From assembly GCA_016712675.1 (NCBI GenBank), contig JADJQR010000001.1, forward strand, positions 1,488,001 to 1,552,000: a stretch of 64,000 nucleotides of DNA, given 5' to 3'. A program made the position numbers and the translations under genes. The notes beneath the pieces were generated by a model. The model did not search any database. It saw only the letters and a program-made list of their open reading frames with translations, and was not told where the DNA came from. This stretch comes from a bacterium (GTDB lineage Bacteria > Krumholzibacteriota > Krumholzibacteriia > LZORAL124-64-63). How positions within the stretch are numbered: the first letter of the stretch is position 1; each line of letters begins with the position of its first letter. Shown here piece after piece: positions 18,116 through 27,052 of this stretch.

Positions 18116-19464
18116 CGGGCTTCCGCGCTTCCATCGGGCACGGCCCCGGCCGCGAAGTCCCAGCGGTCGTCCGGCGGCATCCGCTTGCGGACCGAGATCT
18201 TCGCCTCGTGGGCGAGGGTCAGGTGGTCGCTGACCACGACGTCCTCTCCCGCGTCCAGGCTGCCGCCGCTGTGCACGGCCAGGATCTCCACCCACTGGTC
18301 GTTCTGCAGGCCGGTGTCGACATACAGCCAGCGGGCGCGGTCATCCTCCCGCTTGAAGACCAGCGGCCGGTTGTCGCGCACGAGCACCGCGTCCTTGGGC
18401 ACCAGCAGGCGATCCCGGAAGACGACGCCGGCGATCTGGGCGCGGACGAACATGCCGGGGCGCAGCCGTCCGTCGGGGTTGGCGAAGCGGATGAGCACCT
18501 CGCAGGTGCGGCTGGCCTGGTCGAGCGTGGGGGAGATCACGTCGACCCGGGCGCGCAGCGTGTCGCCCGTCGCCGCCACGGCCAGGAGCACCGGTCGCCC
18601 GACGGCCAGGTCGCCCAGGTCCGCCTCCAGGACGTTGGCGGCGGCTTCCAGCCGGTCGTTGTTGGTCACCGTGCAGAAGAGGGCGCCGGAGCCGATGATC
18701 TCGCCGATGACCATGGCCACGCCCTGCACGACGCCGTCGAACGGCGCGCGGATCTCGGTGTACTCGAGGTTCAGCCGCGCCCGCTCCTCGGCCAGGCGGG
18801 CCTCGGCCAGGCCCGTGCGCTGCTGGAAGACGGCCTCGCGGAAAGCGCCGTCCTGGAGCGCGCTCTTCTCCAGATCGAGCAGTTGCGCCTGGTAGGCCTC
18901 GCGCGCCAGTTCGCCGCGGTCGTGTGCGGCGGCCAGCCGGTCCCGTTCGGCGACGAAGTCGGCAACGGCCGCGGCGTTGGTGGTGAAGGTGTCACCCTCG
19001 GCCGCCATCTGGCTGAGCGCGGCCAGGTGGCGGTAGCGGCTCTCCTCGCGCGCCAGTTCGTACTCCCGTGGGTCGATGCGGGCCAGGACCTGGCCGCGCC
19101 GCACGCGGTCGCCGTCGCGGACCTTCACTTCCAGCAACTGGCCGCCGACCTTGGTCTTGACGGCGGCCGAGCGTGGCGTGCGGATGGTGCCGTCGGCGTA
19201 GACCGGCAGCACCAGGTCGCCCCGCCGCACCTCGCCGACGTTCACCTTGATCGCCTTCTCCTTCGCCGGTTCCTCCTCGGCAGCTTCAGCAGCGCTGGAG
19301 TCGGCGCCGGCCGCTGCCGTCGAGTCGGCGGCCGCGCCGCCGCCGCCGCCGCGGCAACCGGCCGACGGCAGTCCCAGGAGGAGTATCAGCCCGAGCGCCA
19401 GGAGGAGCGCGGGCGCGGGCAGGCCCGCTTCGCGAGGGGACATCGGAGTGCGGTAGCGCGACAT
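18112..19464 (-). CDS. RND efflux periplasmic adaptor lipoprotein (HlyD/AcrA family)
   Basis: A 450-residue membrane-fusion protein linking inner-membrane RND permeases to an outer-membrane channel. The lipobox (LGLPSAGC) lies after a Leu-rich signal sequence. Next comes a Gly/Ala/Ser linker, a split lipoyl half-motif (VKTKVGGQLLEVKVRDGDRV, about residues 100-120), an alpha-helical hairpin (~140-210), the second lipoyl half (TEIRAPFDGVVQGV) and beta-barrel and membrane-proximal domains. I chose the ATG at 19464 because a GGAAGG lies 6 bases upstream. The longer in-frame start at 19542 would run into the upstream gene. It starts 22 bases after the propeller gene stops and overlaps the downstream permease by 4 bases. 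Confidence 0.92.
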   Translation of the reverse strand: MSRYRTPMSPREAGLPAPALLLALGLILLLGLPSAGCRGGGGGAAADSTAAAGADSSAAEAAEEEPAKEKAIKVNVGEVRRGDLVLPVYADGTIRTPRSAAVKTKVGGQLLEVKVRDGDRVRRGQVLARIDPREYELAREESRYRHLAALSQMAAEGDTFTTNAAAVADFVAERDRLAAAHDRGELAREAYQAQLLDLEKSALQDGAFREAVFQQRTGLAEARLAEERARLNLEYTEIRAPFDGVVQGVAMVIGEIIGSGALFCTVTNNDRLEAAANVLEADLGDLAVGRPVLLAVAATGDTLRARVDVISPTLDQASRTCEVLIRFANPDGRLRPGMFVRAQIAGVVFRDRLLVPKDAVLVRDNRPLVFKREDDRARWLYVDTGLQNDQWVEILAVHSGGSLDAGEDVVVSDHLTLAHEAKISVRKRMPPDDRWDFAAGAVPDGSAEAR

Positions 19465-19486
19465 GTCGGGCCTTCCGTCCGGGGAA

Positions 19487-20707
19487 TCACGATTCGAGCC
19501 TGTAGCACCTGATCTCGAGGTCCGCGCCTTCCACTTCCCCATCGCCGGCCACGGCCTGCTGGCTGAGGAACGAATCCAGCGCGCCGGTGACCACGACCAG
19601 CCTGCCGTCCCGCAGCACGAACAGCGCGTCCTGCTGCTGGTCGTGGCTGCCGGGCAGCGCCACCTGCTGCTCGAAGGTACCGTCCGGCGCGAAGACGTCG
19701 AGCATACACCAGGTCCCCTTGGGTCGTCCCGGCTGCTCGTCGCCGGTCAACACCCAGAGCCGGCCGTCGTCGGTCACCCAGATCCCGGCCACCGCCGGGG
19801 CCGTGGGTTCGACCGACAGCCGCTTGGGGCGCGTGGGGTAGTTGGCGCCGATCGCCTCGAGGATGAGCCGCGCCTGCTCCTTCTGCGCGGCGTTCCGCGG
19901 GGGCGACTGGTACGCCCGCGTGATCTCGCGCACCGGCTGGCCGTCCGGCCCGTAGACGGTCACGCGGTACTCGTTGCGCTCGGGCGCGGCGTACAGCCTG
20001 CCGTCCGGCAGGCCGGCCAGCCGCTGCCAGACGAAGTCCAGGCCCAGCTCGTCCAGCGCGAAATCGGCGTAGTCCACGCGGCTCTGCTTGGTCAGCAGCT
20101 GCTTCTGCCGGGTGCCGTCCGGGCCGCACAGCGACAGGAAATACTCCTGGTCGCTCACGGCGGAGCTCCCGAAGCTCATCGTGATGCCGGCCAGGACCAT
20201 CCCGCCGGGATGGGGCAGCCCGCGCAGCATCACCGCGAACTGACCGGCGCCCGGCTGGCCTGTTCCGTACTTCGCCTCGCCGGCCGGCGTGCCGTCGGCC
20301 TTGACCTTGACGACGCGGCCCGGGAAGCCCTGCAGCATGCACACGGTGCCGTCGCCGGCGATGAACATGTCGCCGGGCCGGCGGACCTCGCCGGGACCGT
20401 CGCCCTCGCGTCCGAGCGTGCGCACGAGCTCGCCGTCGGGCGCGAGCACCTTCACCTCGGACAGGCGCGAATCGAGCACCAGCACCTGGCCGCCGGGGCC
20501 CGCGTGGACCTGGGTGGCGGCGCCGAAGAACACGTCGTCGCTGTCCCCGCCGCGCGTCCAGAGCTCGGTCAGCTTCGCGGTGCGGACGCCTTTGGCCGGC
20601 TTGGCCCCGTTCTGCACGACGTCAGGAGTGGCCGCGGCCGCCGTGGTCGACAACAGCGCAAGGATCAATGCCGGCGCCAGGCGTCGGCTGAGGTTCAGGA
20701 TCGGCAT
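19487..20707 (-). CDS. secreted six-bladed beta-propeller (NHL/TolB-like) protein
   Basis: A 406-residue exported protein. It has a Sec signal peptide (LAPALILALLSTTAAAA, cleavage near residue 26) and repeated blade units of the form 'GxVxVLDxxxxxVxVxxPDG' (QVLVLDSRLSEVKVLAPDG; GTVCMLQGFPGRVVKVKADG; RNEYRVTVYGPDGQPV; WCMLDVFAPDGTF). The 6-bladed beta-propeller/NHL fold usually binds ligands or proteins. No catalytic motif is visible and the function is unknown. GAAAGGAAG precedes the ATG. It is the first gene of the run leading to the RND pump, 22 bases from the adaptor, so a periplasmic role linked to the pump or its substrate is possible. Tandem GGTGACC repeats lie about 55-80 bases upstream. 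Confidence 0.7.
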   Translation of the reverse strand: MPILNLSRRLAPALILALLSTTAAAATPDVVQNGAKPAKGVRTAKLTELWTRGGDSDDVFFGAATQVHAGPGGQVLVLDSRLSEVKVLAPDGELVRTLGREGDGPGEVRRPGDMFIAGDGTVCMLQGFPGRVVKVKADGTPAGEAKYGTGQPGAGQFAVMLRGLPHPGGMVLAGITMSFGSSAVSDQEYFLSLCGPDGTRQKQLLTKQSRVDYADFALDELGLDFVWQRLAGLPDGRLYAAPERNEYRVTVYGPDGQPVREITRAYQSPPRNAAQKEQARLILEAIGANYPTRPKRLSVEPTAPAVAGIWVTDDGRLWVLTGDEQPGRPKGTWCMLDVFAPDGTFEQQVALPGSHDQQQDALFVLRDGRLVVVTGALDSFLSQQAVAGDGEVEGADLEIRCYRLES

Positions 20708-20759
20708 GGGTCTTCCTTTCGCCCGGCGCGCCCGGCCGGTTCGCCTTCGTACTCCTCGA

Positions 20760-20785
20760 GGTCACCGTTTCTTCATCCGGTCACC
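20760..20785 (-). promoter_or_regulatory. tandem GGTGACC repeats, candidate operator of the RND operon
   Basis: Two copies of GGTGACC (plus-strand GGTCACC at 20760-20766 and 20779-20785) have a 19-base repeat unit, about two helical turns. They lie upstream of the propeller gene start at 20707. Each copy is itself nearly palindromic. The regulator is unknown; no transcription factor gene is adjacent. Confidence 0.3.
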
Positions 20786-20895
20786 GGACGTTTCCATCGG
20801 GGCGGATCTGCCGTTGTTCCGGTCGGCGCACCATACGGATCGAATGCGGCCGGGTTGCGGGCCGCTCCGCCGGCCCGGGTCCCGGGGGGCTGCGC

Positions 20896-23067
20896 TCAGC
20901 GACCCGGCCTGGTACCGGCCAGCGAAGCTTCCCACAGGCACGCGCGGTCGGCGACCTGCGTGAAGTTCGCGCCGCCGGCCACGTCGGTCACCTGCAGGCG
21001 CCAGCCACGCCTTCGCAGCTCGGCGGCCAGCGCCCGCCCGCCGCCCTCGACGGCGGTTTCCTGGACAAACTCCACCCAGGAAACCGGAACCGCCGGCGCC
21101 GGCGGCACGTCGCGTTCCGCTGGCCAGGACGCGAGCAAGCCGTCGATGAACAGTTGCAGACCGGCCACCCCGGTCTGGCCGCGCGCAACCAGTTCCAGCG
21201 CCGGCGCCACGCCCGCCTGCTGGACCGACAACAGGCACGTGCCGCCGCCGAAACGGGCGCCGGCCCAGTGCACGCAGGTGTCCAGCTCCTCGACCTGGTC
21301 CACGGCCGCCGGAGCGATCACGAACACGGGCCACACGGCGCCTTGGCCGGCTGCCCGGGAGGGGCGGCTGCCGTCGGCGGCAAGGAAGCGCAGGATCCTG
21401 TCCGCCAGGCGCGGAGCGTCCGCGTCGCTGTGCCCGGCCATGACCACGGGCCTCAGCGGTGCTCCGGACGGGCGACCGGGTGGGAACACCAGGCGGCAGA
21501 GGCGGGGCTCGCCACCCGGGCTCAGGTAGACGAACGGCGCCACGCCTTCGTCGGGCAGCAACGAGCCGGTCTGCGCGCAACGCGCCAGCATGTGGTTCAG
21601 ATCGGCCATGGTGGTGGCCAGCGCGCCGGGATCGCGACGTCCGTGATGGGCGGCCACTGCGGCTCCGACGCGCTCCAGGTAGTAAAGCGCCGTCGGCCGC
21701 TCGTCGGGAGTCAGCGGCGCGATCATCCCGCCGTAGTCCGCTTCCCAGTCCCGGCCCAGGTTGAGCAGCCAGGTCGCCCACTGGGCCCGCGTGCCGTCGG
21801 GCAGCTGCAGATCGGCGCTGACATGGCAGGGGCCGGGGCGCAGTTGCTCGAAGTCGACAGCCAAGTTCACGCGCGTCACGCCGGCATCCAGTTCGACCGG
21901 GTCCTCCGCCACGACATCGTCCAGGAGCGGGTTGCCATCGCTGTCGCTGAAGGCGAGCCTCAGGGTTCCGCGCCCGGCGGCGGCGCTGACGGCCACCAGA
22001 TTCAGGGCTAACTGGCCACCCCTGACCAGAGAGCTGGGCGTGCGCCCGGCAAAGGAACCGTGCGCGGCCGTCGTCGTCTCGCAGTCCAGGCGGGCCGTCA
22101 GGTGACGCGGTTCGGCGGCCCGCCCGAGCACCGGGGCCGGCATCAGGCGCGGCCCGGTGTCGCCCCCTCGTCCGATCAGGGCCACGTTCAGACCCAGGGC
22201 AGGGTCGACCAGTGGGTGGTAGGGAGCGATCGCGGTCCACGGGATCGCAACGTCGACGACCAGGCCGTCGGGGCCGATGCTGCGGACCTTCGGCGTCAGC
22301 TCGCGCACGCGCTGCCAGGCGCCGACCGACGACACGTACATGGCGCCCACGGGCACGTTCTTCTCGATGCCGAATCCGAAGTGGAAGGCGTCGGCTGTCT
22401 CGCCCGTGCCGTCGCCCGCATGCGGCCCCAGCACTACCAGCAGGCCGCCGGTTCCGTTCCACGGCACCGCGTCACCACCCGGCAGCCAGCGTCCCCGGCC
22501 GCCGGGTGCCTCCAGGCGCAGTTCCAGATGCGCCGGGCGCCACGTCACCGCCACCCGTGATCCGTCGGGTGCCCCGCCGTCCGGTGCCGGCTCCAGCGCC
22601 AGCACCGTGGAAACGCCCTGGGCGATCCTGGCGCCACGCCGCACGCTCATTTCCCCGCGGCGCGTCCGCTGGTCGGCGATGAGCCTCGCCAGCTGTGGAG
22701 CCGCCTCGCCCAGGGCCAGATCCGGATCGGCTGCGGCATGGGCCAGGTCATCGAAGCCGGCCGCAAGCGCGGCCTGCAGCGAGGCGACGGCCCTGGCACC
22801 CCGCCCCAGGCGGTTCTCCAGGCAGGCCTGGTTGTACAGGAGCAGGGGGTCGTCGGGCCGCGCCGCCAGGTCCCGGTGCAGTGCTTCCAGCGCCTCGGCG
22901 ACGCGGCCGGCGCGCTGCAGTTCGGTGGCGCTCGGGCCCGACCCCGCAGCCGATCCGGCGTTGTCCGCCAGCGTCCCGGCGGCGATGGCGCGCGCGCCCA
23001 CGCACGAAGCCAGCAACAATGCCGTCGCGGCCATGACCACGAAGCGGATCGGGGGAAGGCGGTGCAT
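20896..23067 (-). CDS. lipoprotein of unknown family with TPR-like and CBM9-like regions
   Basis: I do not recognise the full-length family (723 residues). The N-terminus has a lipobox (LLLASC, Cys 22). Residues ~45-120 look like two TPR-type helices pairs (ELQRAGRVAEALEALHRDL, LLLYNQACLENRLGRG). Residues ~140-310 are beta-rich with PWTAIAPYHPLVDPALGLNV, reminiscent of CBM9/DOMON-like carbohydrate or ligand-binding modules. The rest contains a beta-sandwich-like stretch, a helical stretch, and an alpha/beta C-terminal region (VWPVFVIAPAAVD, VAGLQLFIDGLLASWP). No catalytic signature is evident. It lies 188 bases upstream of the propeller gene on the same strand and may share its regulation. 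It is divergent from the PhzF gene. The protein is probably periplasmic or surface-attached. Confidence 0.65.
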   Translation of the reverse strand: MHRLPPIRFVVMAATALLLASCVGARAIAAGTLADNAGSAAGSGPSATELQRAGRVAEALEALHRDLAARPDDPLLLYNQACLENRLGRGARAVASLQAALAAGFDDLAHAAADPDLALGEAAPQLARLIADQRTRRGEMSVRRGARIAQGVSTVLALEPAPDGGAPDGSRVAVTWRPAHLELRLEAPGGRGRWLPGGDAVPWNGTGGLLVVLGPHAGDGTGETADAFHFGFGIEKNVPVGAMYVSSVGAWQRVRELTPKVRSIGPDGLVVDVAIPWTAIAPYHPLVDPALGLNVALIGRGGDTGPRLMPAPVLGRAAEPRHLTARLDCETTTAAHGSFAGRTPSSLVRGGQLALNLVAVSAAAGRGTLRLAFSDSDGNPLLDDVVAEDPVELDAGVTRVNLAVDFEQLRPGPCHVSADLQLPDGTRAQWATWLLNLGRDWEADYGGMIAPLTPDERPTALYYLERVGAAVAAHHGRRDPGALATTMADLNHMLARCAQTGSLLPDEGVAPFVYLSPGGEPRLCRLVFPPGRPSGAPLRPVVMAGHSDADAPRLADRILRFLAADGSRPSRAAGQGAVWPVFVIAPAAVDQVEELDTCVHWAGARFGGGTCLLSVQQAGVAPALELVARGQTGVAGLQLFIDGLLASWPAERDVPPAPAVPVSWVEFVQETAVEGGGRALAAELRRRGWRLQVTDVAGGANFTQVADRACLWEASLAGTRPGR

Positions 23068-23167
23068 GTCCTGGCTCCTTCGGCAGGGTCAGGGGTTGAG
23101 GCTGGGCAGACGGCCCTTCCAACCGGAACCCGATGATACGGTTCCGGACCCGTCGGCGGCCACGACG

Positions 23168-23196
23168 TTGTCGCATCCCCGCGAATCTGGTAGATT
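23168..23196 (+). promoter_or_regulatory. candidate sigma70-type promoter of the PhzF-family gene
   Basis: TTGTCG (23168-23173) and TAGATT (23191-23196) have an ideal 17-base spacer. TG at 23188-23189 forms an extended -10. This gives a leader of about 110 bases before the ATG at 23316. Confidence 0.5.
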
Positions 23197-23315
23197 GAGC
23201 TTCACAGCCTGGTCCGACGATCCATCGCACTCGCACCGCGTGCCCGTTCCGGGTCCGCGGCTACGGCACGAACGGCGGCTCCGCCGGGAAGCCGCCACGG
23301 CGAATCGAGGACACC

Positions 23316-24248
23316 ATGGCGATCATCCCCTTCCACATCGTCGATGCCTTCGCCACGCGCCCGTTCACGGGTAACCCTGCGGCGATCATCCCGAACGCGT
23401 CGTGCCTGACCGAGGCCGAGATGCTGCAGATCACCGGCGAGCTGTCGATGGAGGCAGGCTTCGTGCTGCCGCCCGACAATCCGCGGGCCGACCTGAAGCT
23501 GCGCTTCTTCACGCGGCGCCGCGAGGCGGCCCTCAGCGGGCACGTCGTGATCGCGGCTTTCGCCTCGATGGCCGACCGGGGCTTCTACCGACCCACGCCC
23601 GAAGGTCTCGATCTGCTGGTCGAGACCGGCGCGGGCATGCTCCCGGTGCGTCTGCAGCAGGCGGCCGACGGCCAGGCCCTGGTCACTCTGCGCCTGCCTG
23701 GGCCCCGCTTCGGCGAACCTGTGCCAGCCGGAGAAGTCGCCGCCGCGCTCGGCGTTCCCGAGGCGATGATCGGGCTGGACGGCTGTGGCCCCCAGCGCGT
23801 CAGCTGCGGCTTCGATCAGGTGGTCGTACCGGTGTGCGACCGGCAGGCGATCCGCGGCGCGATCGGCGCGATCGATGCCATCGGTACGTTCATCGACCGT
23901 CGCGGCGTTGGCGGATTGGCGCTGTTCTGTCCCGACACCTACGGGCAGGACGCCGATTTCCATTGCCGCTTCTTTCATCCGCGCGTCGGCTCCGACGAGG
24001 ACGTGGCCAGCGGCACGGCGCTGGGAGCGGTCGCCGCCTACGTCGTGCAACGCGGCCTGCTGCCGGCGGCGGAGCACGTGAGCATGGTCACCGAGCAGGG
24101 ACATTCGCTGGGTCGTCCGAACCTGGCGGAACTGACGGTGCACGCGCCCGCCGGCCGCGTTGCCACCGTGGATCTGACGGCCGGGGGCGCGGTGGTCATG
24201 CGCGGCTCGTTCCACTTCCATCGGCAGTCGGCGGTGGTCGGGGCCTGA
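23316..24248 (+). CDS. PhzF family isomerase/epimerase-like protein
   Basis: A 310-residue protein with the two-domain diaminopimelate-epimerase-like fold of the PhzF family. The N-terminal HIVDAFATRPFTGNPAAII is the family hallmark. The catalytic Glu is at about residue 46 (ELSMEAGFV), ALSGHVVIAA corresponds to the GHAT loop, and EDVASGTALGAVAAYV matches the second-half EDPvTGSA motif. PhzF itself isomerises trans-2,3-dihydro-3-hydroxyanthranilate. Most chromosomal homologues have unknown substrates, and no phenazine genes are nearby. It is a single-gene transcription unit, divergent from the lipoprotein gene and convergent with ackA. Confidence 0.88.
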   Translation: MAIIPFHIVDAFATRPFTGNPAAIIPNASCLTEAEMLQITGELSMEAGFVLPPDNPRADLKLRFFTRRREAALSGHVVIAAFASMADRGFYRPTPEGLDLLVETGAGMLPVRLQQAADGQALVTLRLPGPRFGEPVPAGEVAAALGVPEAMIGLDGCGPQRVSCGFDQVVVPVCDRQAIRGAIGAIDAIGTFIDRRGVGGLALFCPDTYGQDADFHCRFFHPRVGSDEDVASGTALGAVAAYVVQRGLLPAAEHVSMVTEQGHSLGRPNLAELTVHAPAGRVATVDLTAGGAVVMRGSFHFHRQSAVVGA

Positions 24249-24271
24249 GGGATGGGCGGGACGGCCGAACC

Positions 24272-24291
24272 GTGCGCACTCAGGTGCGCAC
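24272..24291. terminator. hairpin between phzF-like gene and ackA
   Basis: Two copies of the palindrome GTGCGCAC (24272-24279 and 24284-24291) with a 4-base loop can fold into an 8-bp hairpin. The loop contains the ackA stop codon (minus strand). No T-tract follows, so a terminator role for the convergent pair is tentative. Confidence 0.35.
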
Positions 24292-25479
24292 CAGTTGGGC
24301 CGTGTCCCGCGCGATCATCAGTTCCTCGTTGGTGGGCACGATCATGATGCGCACCCGCGAACTGGACTTGCTGATGATCGACTCGTCGTGGCGCGTCGCG
24401 TTCTTGAACGGGTCCAGCGTGGCACCGATGGCGTCGAGGCCGTTGCAGGCCCACTCGCGGATCAGCGAGGCGTGCTCGCCGACGCCGGCCGTGAAGATGA
24501 TGGCGTCCACCCGCCCGAGTGCCACCGCGTAGGCCCCGATGTACTTGCGGATGTGGTAGGCGTACGTCTCCATCGCCAGCCGCGCCCGGTCGTTCCCCTT
24601 GGCATACTCGCGCTCGACGTCGCGCAGGTCGCTGCTGATGCCGGAGATGCCCAGCAGCCCGCTCTCCTTGTTGAGGATCTTCTCGACGCCGCCCAGGTCC
24701 AGGTTGAGCGTGCGCGACAGGAACCCCACCAGCGCCGGGTCGATGTCGCCGCTGCGCGTGCCCATCATCAGGCCTTCGAGCGGAGTCAGTCCCATGGAGG
24801 TGTCCACCGACCTGCCGCCGCGCACCGCGGCCACCGAGGCGCCGTTGCCCAGGTGGCAGCTGATGAAGTTCAGGTCCGCGATGTCCCGCTCGAGCATCTG
24901 CGCCGCACGCGCCGTCACGTAGCGGTGGCTGGTGCCATGGAACCCGTAGCGGCGGATCTTGTGCTCCGTGTAGAGGTGGTAGGGGATGGGGTAGATGTAG
25001 GCCTTGTCCGGCATGGTCTGGTGGAAGGCCGTGTCGAACACGCCCACCTGGGGCACGCCGGGCAGCACGCGCATCGCCGCCTCGATGCCGGTGATGTTGG
25101 CGGGATTGTGCAGCGGCGCCAGCGGCACGCACGCGCGCAAGGCGTCGACGACGTCGTCCGTGATCACCACCGAGGCCGAGTAGCGCTCCCCGGCGTGCAC
25201 CACGCGGTGTCCGATCGCCGCGATCTGCTGCAGCGATTCCAGCACGCCGTGCTCGGGGTGCAGCAACGCGGCCAGCACCAGTTCGCAGGCGCGCGCGTGG
25301 TCGGCGATGGGCAGTTCCTCGATCACCGACGGACCGGTGCCGGGGCTGAACGTGTGGATGCCCTGGGCCAGTCCGATGCGCTCGATCAGGCCCTTGGCCC
25401 GCAGCGTCTCGGTTTCCATCTCCATGAGCTGGTACTTGAGCGAGCTGCTGCCGCAGTTGATCACCAGGACGTTGAGCAT
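24280..25479 (-). CDS. ackA: acetate kinase
   Basis: A 399-residue ATP:acetate phosphotransferase, converting acetyl phosphate and ADP to acetate and ATP. The N-terminal VINCGSSSLKYQL phosphate-binding motif, VFDTAFHQTMP, HLGNGASVAAV, the active-site TPLEGLMMGTRSGDIDP stretch and the C-terminal FTAGVGEH motif all match the ASKHA-fold family at full length. It starts 13 bases after pta ends, so the two form the classical overflow/acetate pathway in one operon. Downstream it converges on the PhzF-like gene. Confidence 0.97.
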   Translation of the reverse strand: MLNVLVINCGSSSLKYQLMEMETETLRAKGLIERIGLAQGIHTFSPGTGPSVIEELPIADHARACELVLAALLHPEHGVLESLQQIAAIGHRVVHAGERYSASVVITDDVVDALRACVPLAPLHNPANITGIEAAMRVLPGVPQVGVFDTAFHQTMPDKAYIYPIPYHLYTEHKIRRYGFHGTSHRYVTARAAQMLERDIADLNFISCHLGNGASVAAVRGGRSVDTSMGLTPLEGLMMGTRSGDIDPALVGFLSRTLNLDLGGVEKILNKESGLLGISGISSDLRDVEREYAKGNDRARLAMETYAYHIRKYIGAYAVALGRVDAIIFTAGVGEHASLIREWACNGLDAIGATLDPFKNATRHDESIISKSSSRVRIMIVPTNEELMIARDTAQLVRT

Positions 25480-25492
25480 CGCGCTTGTGACC

Positions 25493-26491
25493 TCAGGCGC
25501 TCTGCAGCGCGGTGATGGCGGCCACGTTGACGATGTCGTCGACGCTGCAGCCGCGCGACAGGTCGTTCACGCCGCGGGCCATGCCCTGCAGCACGGGCCC
25601 CACGGCCTCGGCGCCGGCAAGCCGCTGCACCAGCTTGTAGCCGATGTTGCCCGCATCGAGATCCGGGAAGATGAGCACGTTGGCGCCGCCGGCCACGGCG
25701 CTGCCGGGCGCCTTGCGCGTGCCGATGTCCGGCACCAGCGCCGCGTCCGCCTGCAGCGGGCCGTCGACGGCCAGACCCGGCGCCTTGCGGCGGACGATCT
25801 CCAGCGCGGCGACCACCTTGTCGACGTCGGCGCCGCTGCCGCTGCCCATGGTGCTGAAGCTGAGCATGGCCACACGCGGCTCGAAGCCGCACAGCGCCTT
25901 CGCCGTGGCTGCACTTGCGATCGCGATGTCGGCCAGCTGTTCGGCGTCGGGCTGCGGGTTCACCGCGCAGTCGCCGAACACCAGCCGGCCCTGGTCGCCG
26001 AACTCCCAGCCCTCCTTGACCATCACGAAGCAGCTCGAGACGATCGAGGTGCCCGGCGCCATGCCGACGATCTGGAACCCGGCGCGCAGGACATTGCCCG
26101 TCGAGTTGACGGCGCCGGCCACCATGCCGTCGGCCAGCCCGCGACGCACCAGCATCGCGCCGAAGAACAGGGGATCCTCGAGCGTGCGCGCAGCCTCCTC
26201 CTCGGTCATGCCCTTGTGCCGCCGCAACTCGAAGTACTCGCGGTTGAATTCCGGACGGTAGGTCGAGCGGGCGGGGTCGATCACCCGCAGGCCCGCCGCA
26301 TCCAGTCCCAGCGCTGCCGCCTTCGCTGCCACGTCCGCTTCGGTCCCCAGCACCACGACGCCCGCGAACCCCTCGTCGCGGATGCGGGCGGCGGCCTTCA
26401 GCGTGCGGTCGTCCACCATGCACTCGGGCAGGACAATTGTCTTGCGCAGGCCGGCGGCCCGCGCGCGAAGGGATGCCGTGAAATCCATCAT
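25493..26491 (-). CDS. pta: phosphate acetyltransferase
   Basis: A 332-residue short-form Pta, interconverting acetyl-CoA plus phosphate and acetyl phosphate plus CoA. The catalytic-domain motifs are present: [16 protein letters not shown] at the N-terminus, [41 protein letters not shown] and the C-terminal [17 protein letters not shown]. It lacks the N-terminal regulatory domains of the long enterobacterial enzyme. It lies between the Rrf2-type regulator (96 bases upstream) and ackA (13 bases downstream). The GC-rich 96-base gap shows no obvious promoter, suggesting one transcript. Confidence 0.97.
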   Translation of the reverse strand: MMDFTASLRARAAGLRKTIVLPECMVDDRTLKAAARIRDEGFAGVVVLGTEADVAAKAAALGLDAAGLRVIDPARSTYRPEFNREYFELRRHKGMTEEEAARTLEDPLFFGAMLVRRGLADGMVAGAVNSTGNVLRAGFQIVGMAPGTSIVSSCFVMVKEGWEFGDQGRLVFGDCAVNPQPDAEQLADIAIASAATAKALCGFEPRVAMLSFSTMGSGSGADVDKVVAALEIVRRKAPGLAVDGPLQADAALVPDIGTRKAPGSAVAGGANVLIFPDLDAGNIGYKLVQRLAGAEAVGPVLQGMARGVNDLSRGCSVDDIVNVAAITALQSA

Positions 26492-26587
26492 GTTCCCCCG
26501 TCTGCGGCGACGGACCCGTGCCCGGCCGCGATTCGGCGCGGCGCGGCTCCCGGCGCCTGGCCGGAAGCCGGCGGTGCGCGGTTCCGC

Positions 26588-27052
26588 TCAGCCCTGACCG
26601 GCGGGCCTGCCGGTGTCCAGCTGCTGGAGATCGAAGAGTCCCTCGTCGCGCATCGCGCTGACCAGGTCGGCCAGCGTGAAACCGGTCCAGAACTCCTTCA
26701 GGCGCTGGTCCAGCAGCGTCCAGATGGAGCGCGTCAGGCAGCCGTCGGAGCGGTCGCACGTCTGGGGCTCGGGCACGCAATCGACCGGGGCCGTGTGCGC
26801 GTCGAGGGCACTGATCACGTCCCAGAGCGTGATCTCGCTGGGTGAACGACCCAGCGTGTAGCCGCCGCGCACACCTTTGCGGCTGACGATCAGGCCGGCA
26901 CGCCGCAGCGCCCCGACGACCTGCTCGAGGTACTTGCCGCTGATCTCCTGGCTCTCGGCGATGGCGCTGATGGGAACCGGTTCGCCGCCGTACTGCTCGG
27001 CGATCTGCAGGATGGCGCGCAGTCCGTAGCGGACCCTGGTATTGACCTTCAT
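26588..27052 (-). CDS. Rrf2 family transcriptional regulator, probably Fe-S cluster-binding
   Basis: A 154-residue winged-helix regulator of the Rrf2/IscR/NsrR family. MKVNTRVRYGLRAILQIA and the helix-turn-helix ISAIAESQEISGKYLEQVVGALRRAGLI are characteristic. Three Cys in CVPEPQTCDRSDGC have spacing Cys-X6-Cys-X5-Cys, close to the X5/X5 pattern that ligates [2Fe-2S] in IscR, so redox or Fe-S sensing is likely. The ATG at 27052 is chosen because the family N-terminus begins there; longer in-frame extensions are low-complexity. It precedes pta-ackA and is divergent from the adenosine deaminase-like gene. It probably controls one or both units through sites in 27053-27319. Confidence 0.9.
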   Translation of the reverse strand: MKVNTRVRYGLRAILQIAEQYGGEPVPISAIAESQEISGKYLEQVVGALRRAGLIVSRKGVRGGYTLGRSPSEITLWDVISALDAHTAPVDCVPEPQTCDRSDGCLTRSIWTLLDQRLKEFWTGFTLADLVSAMRDEGLFDLQQLDTGRPAGQG

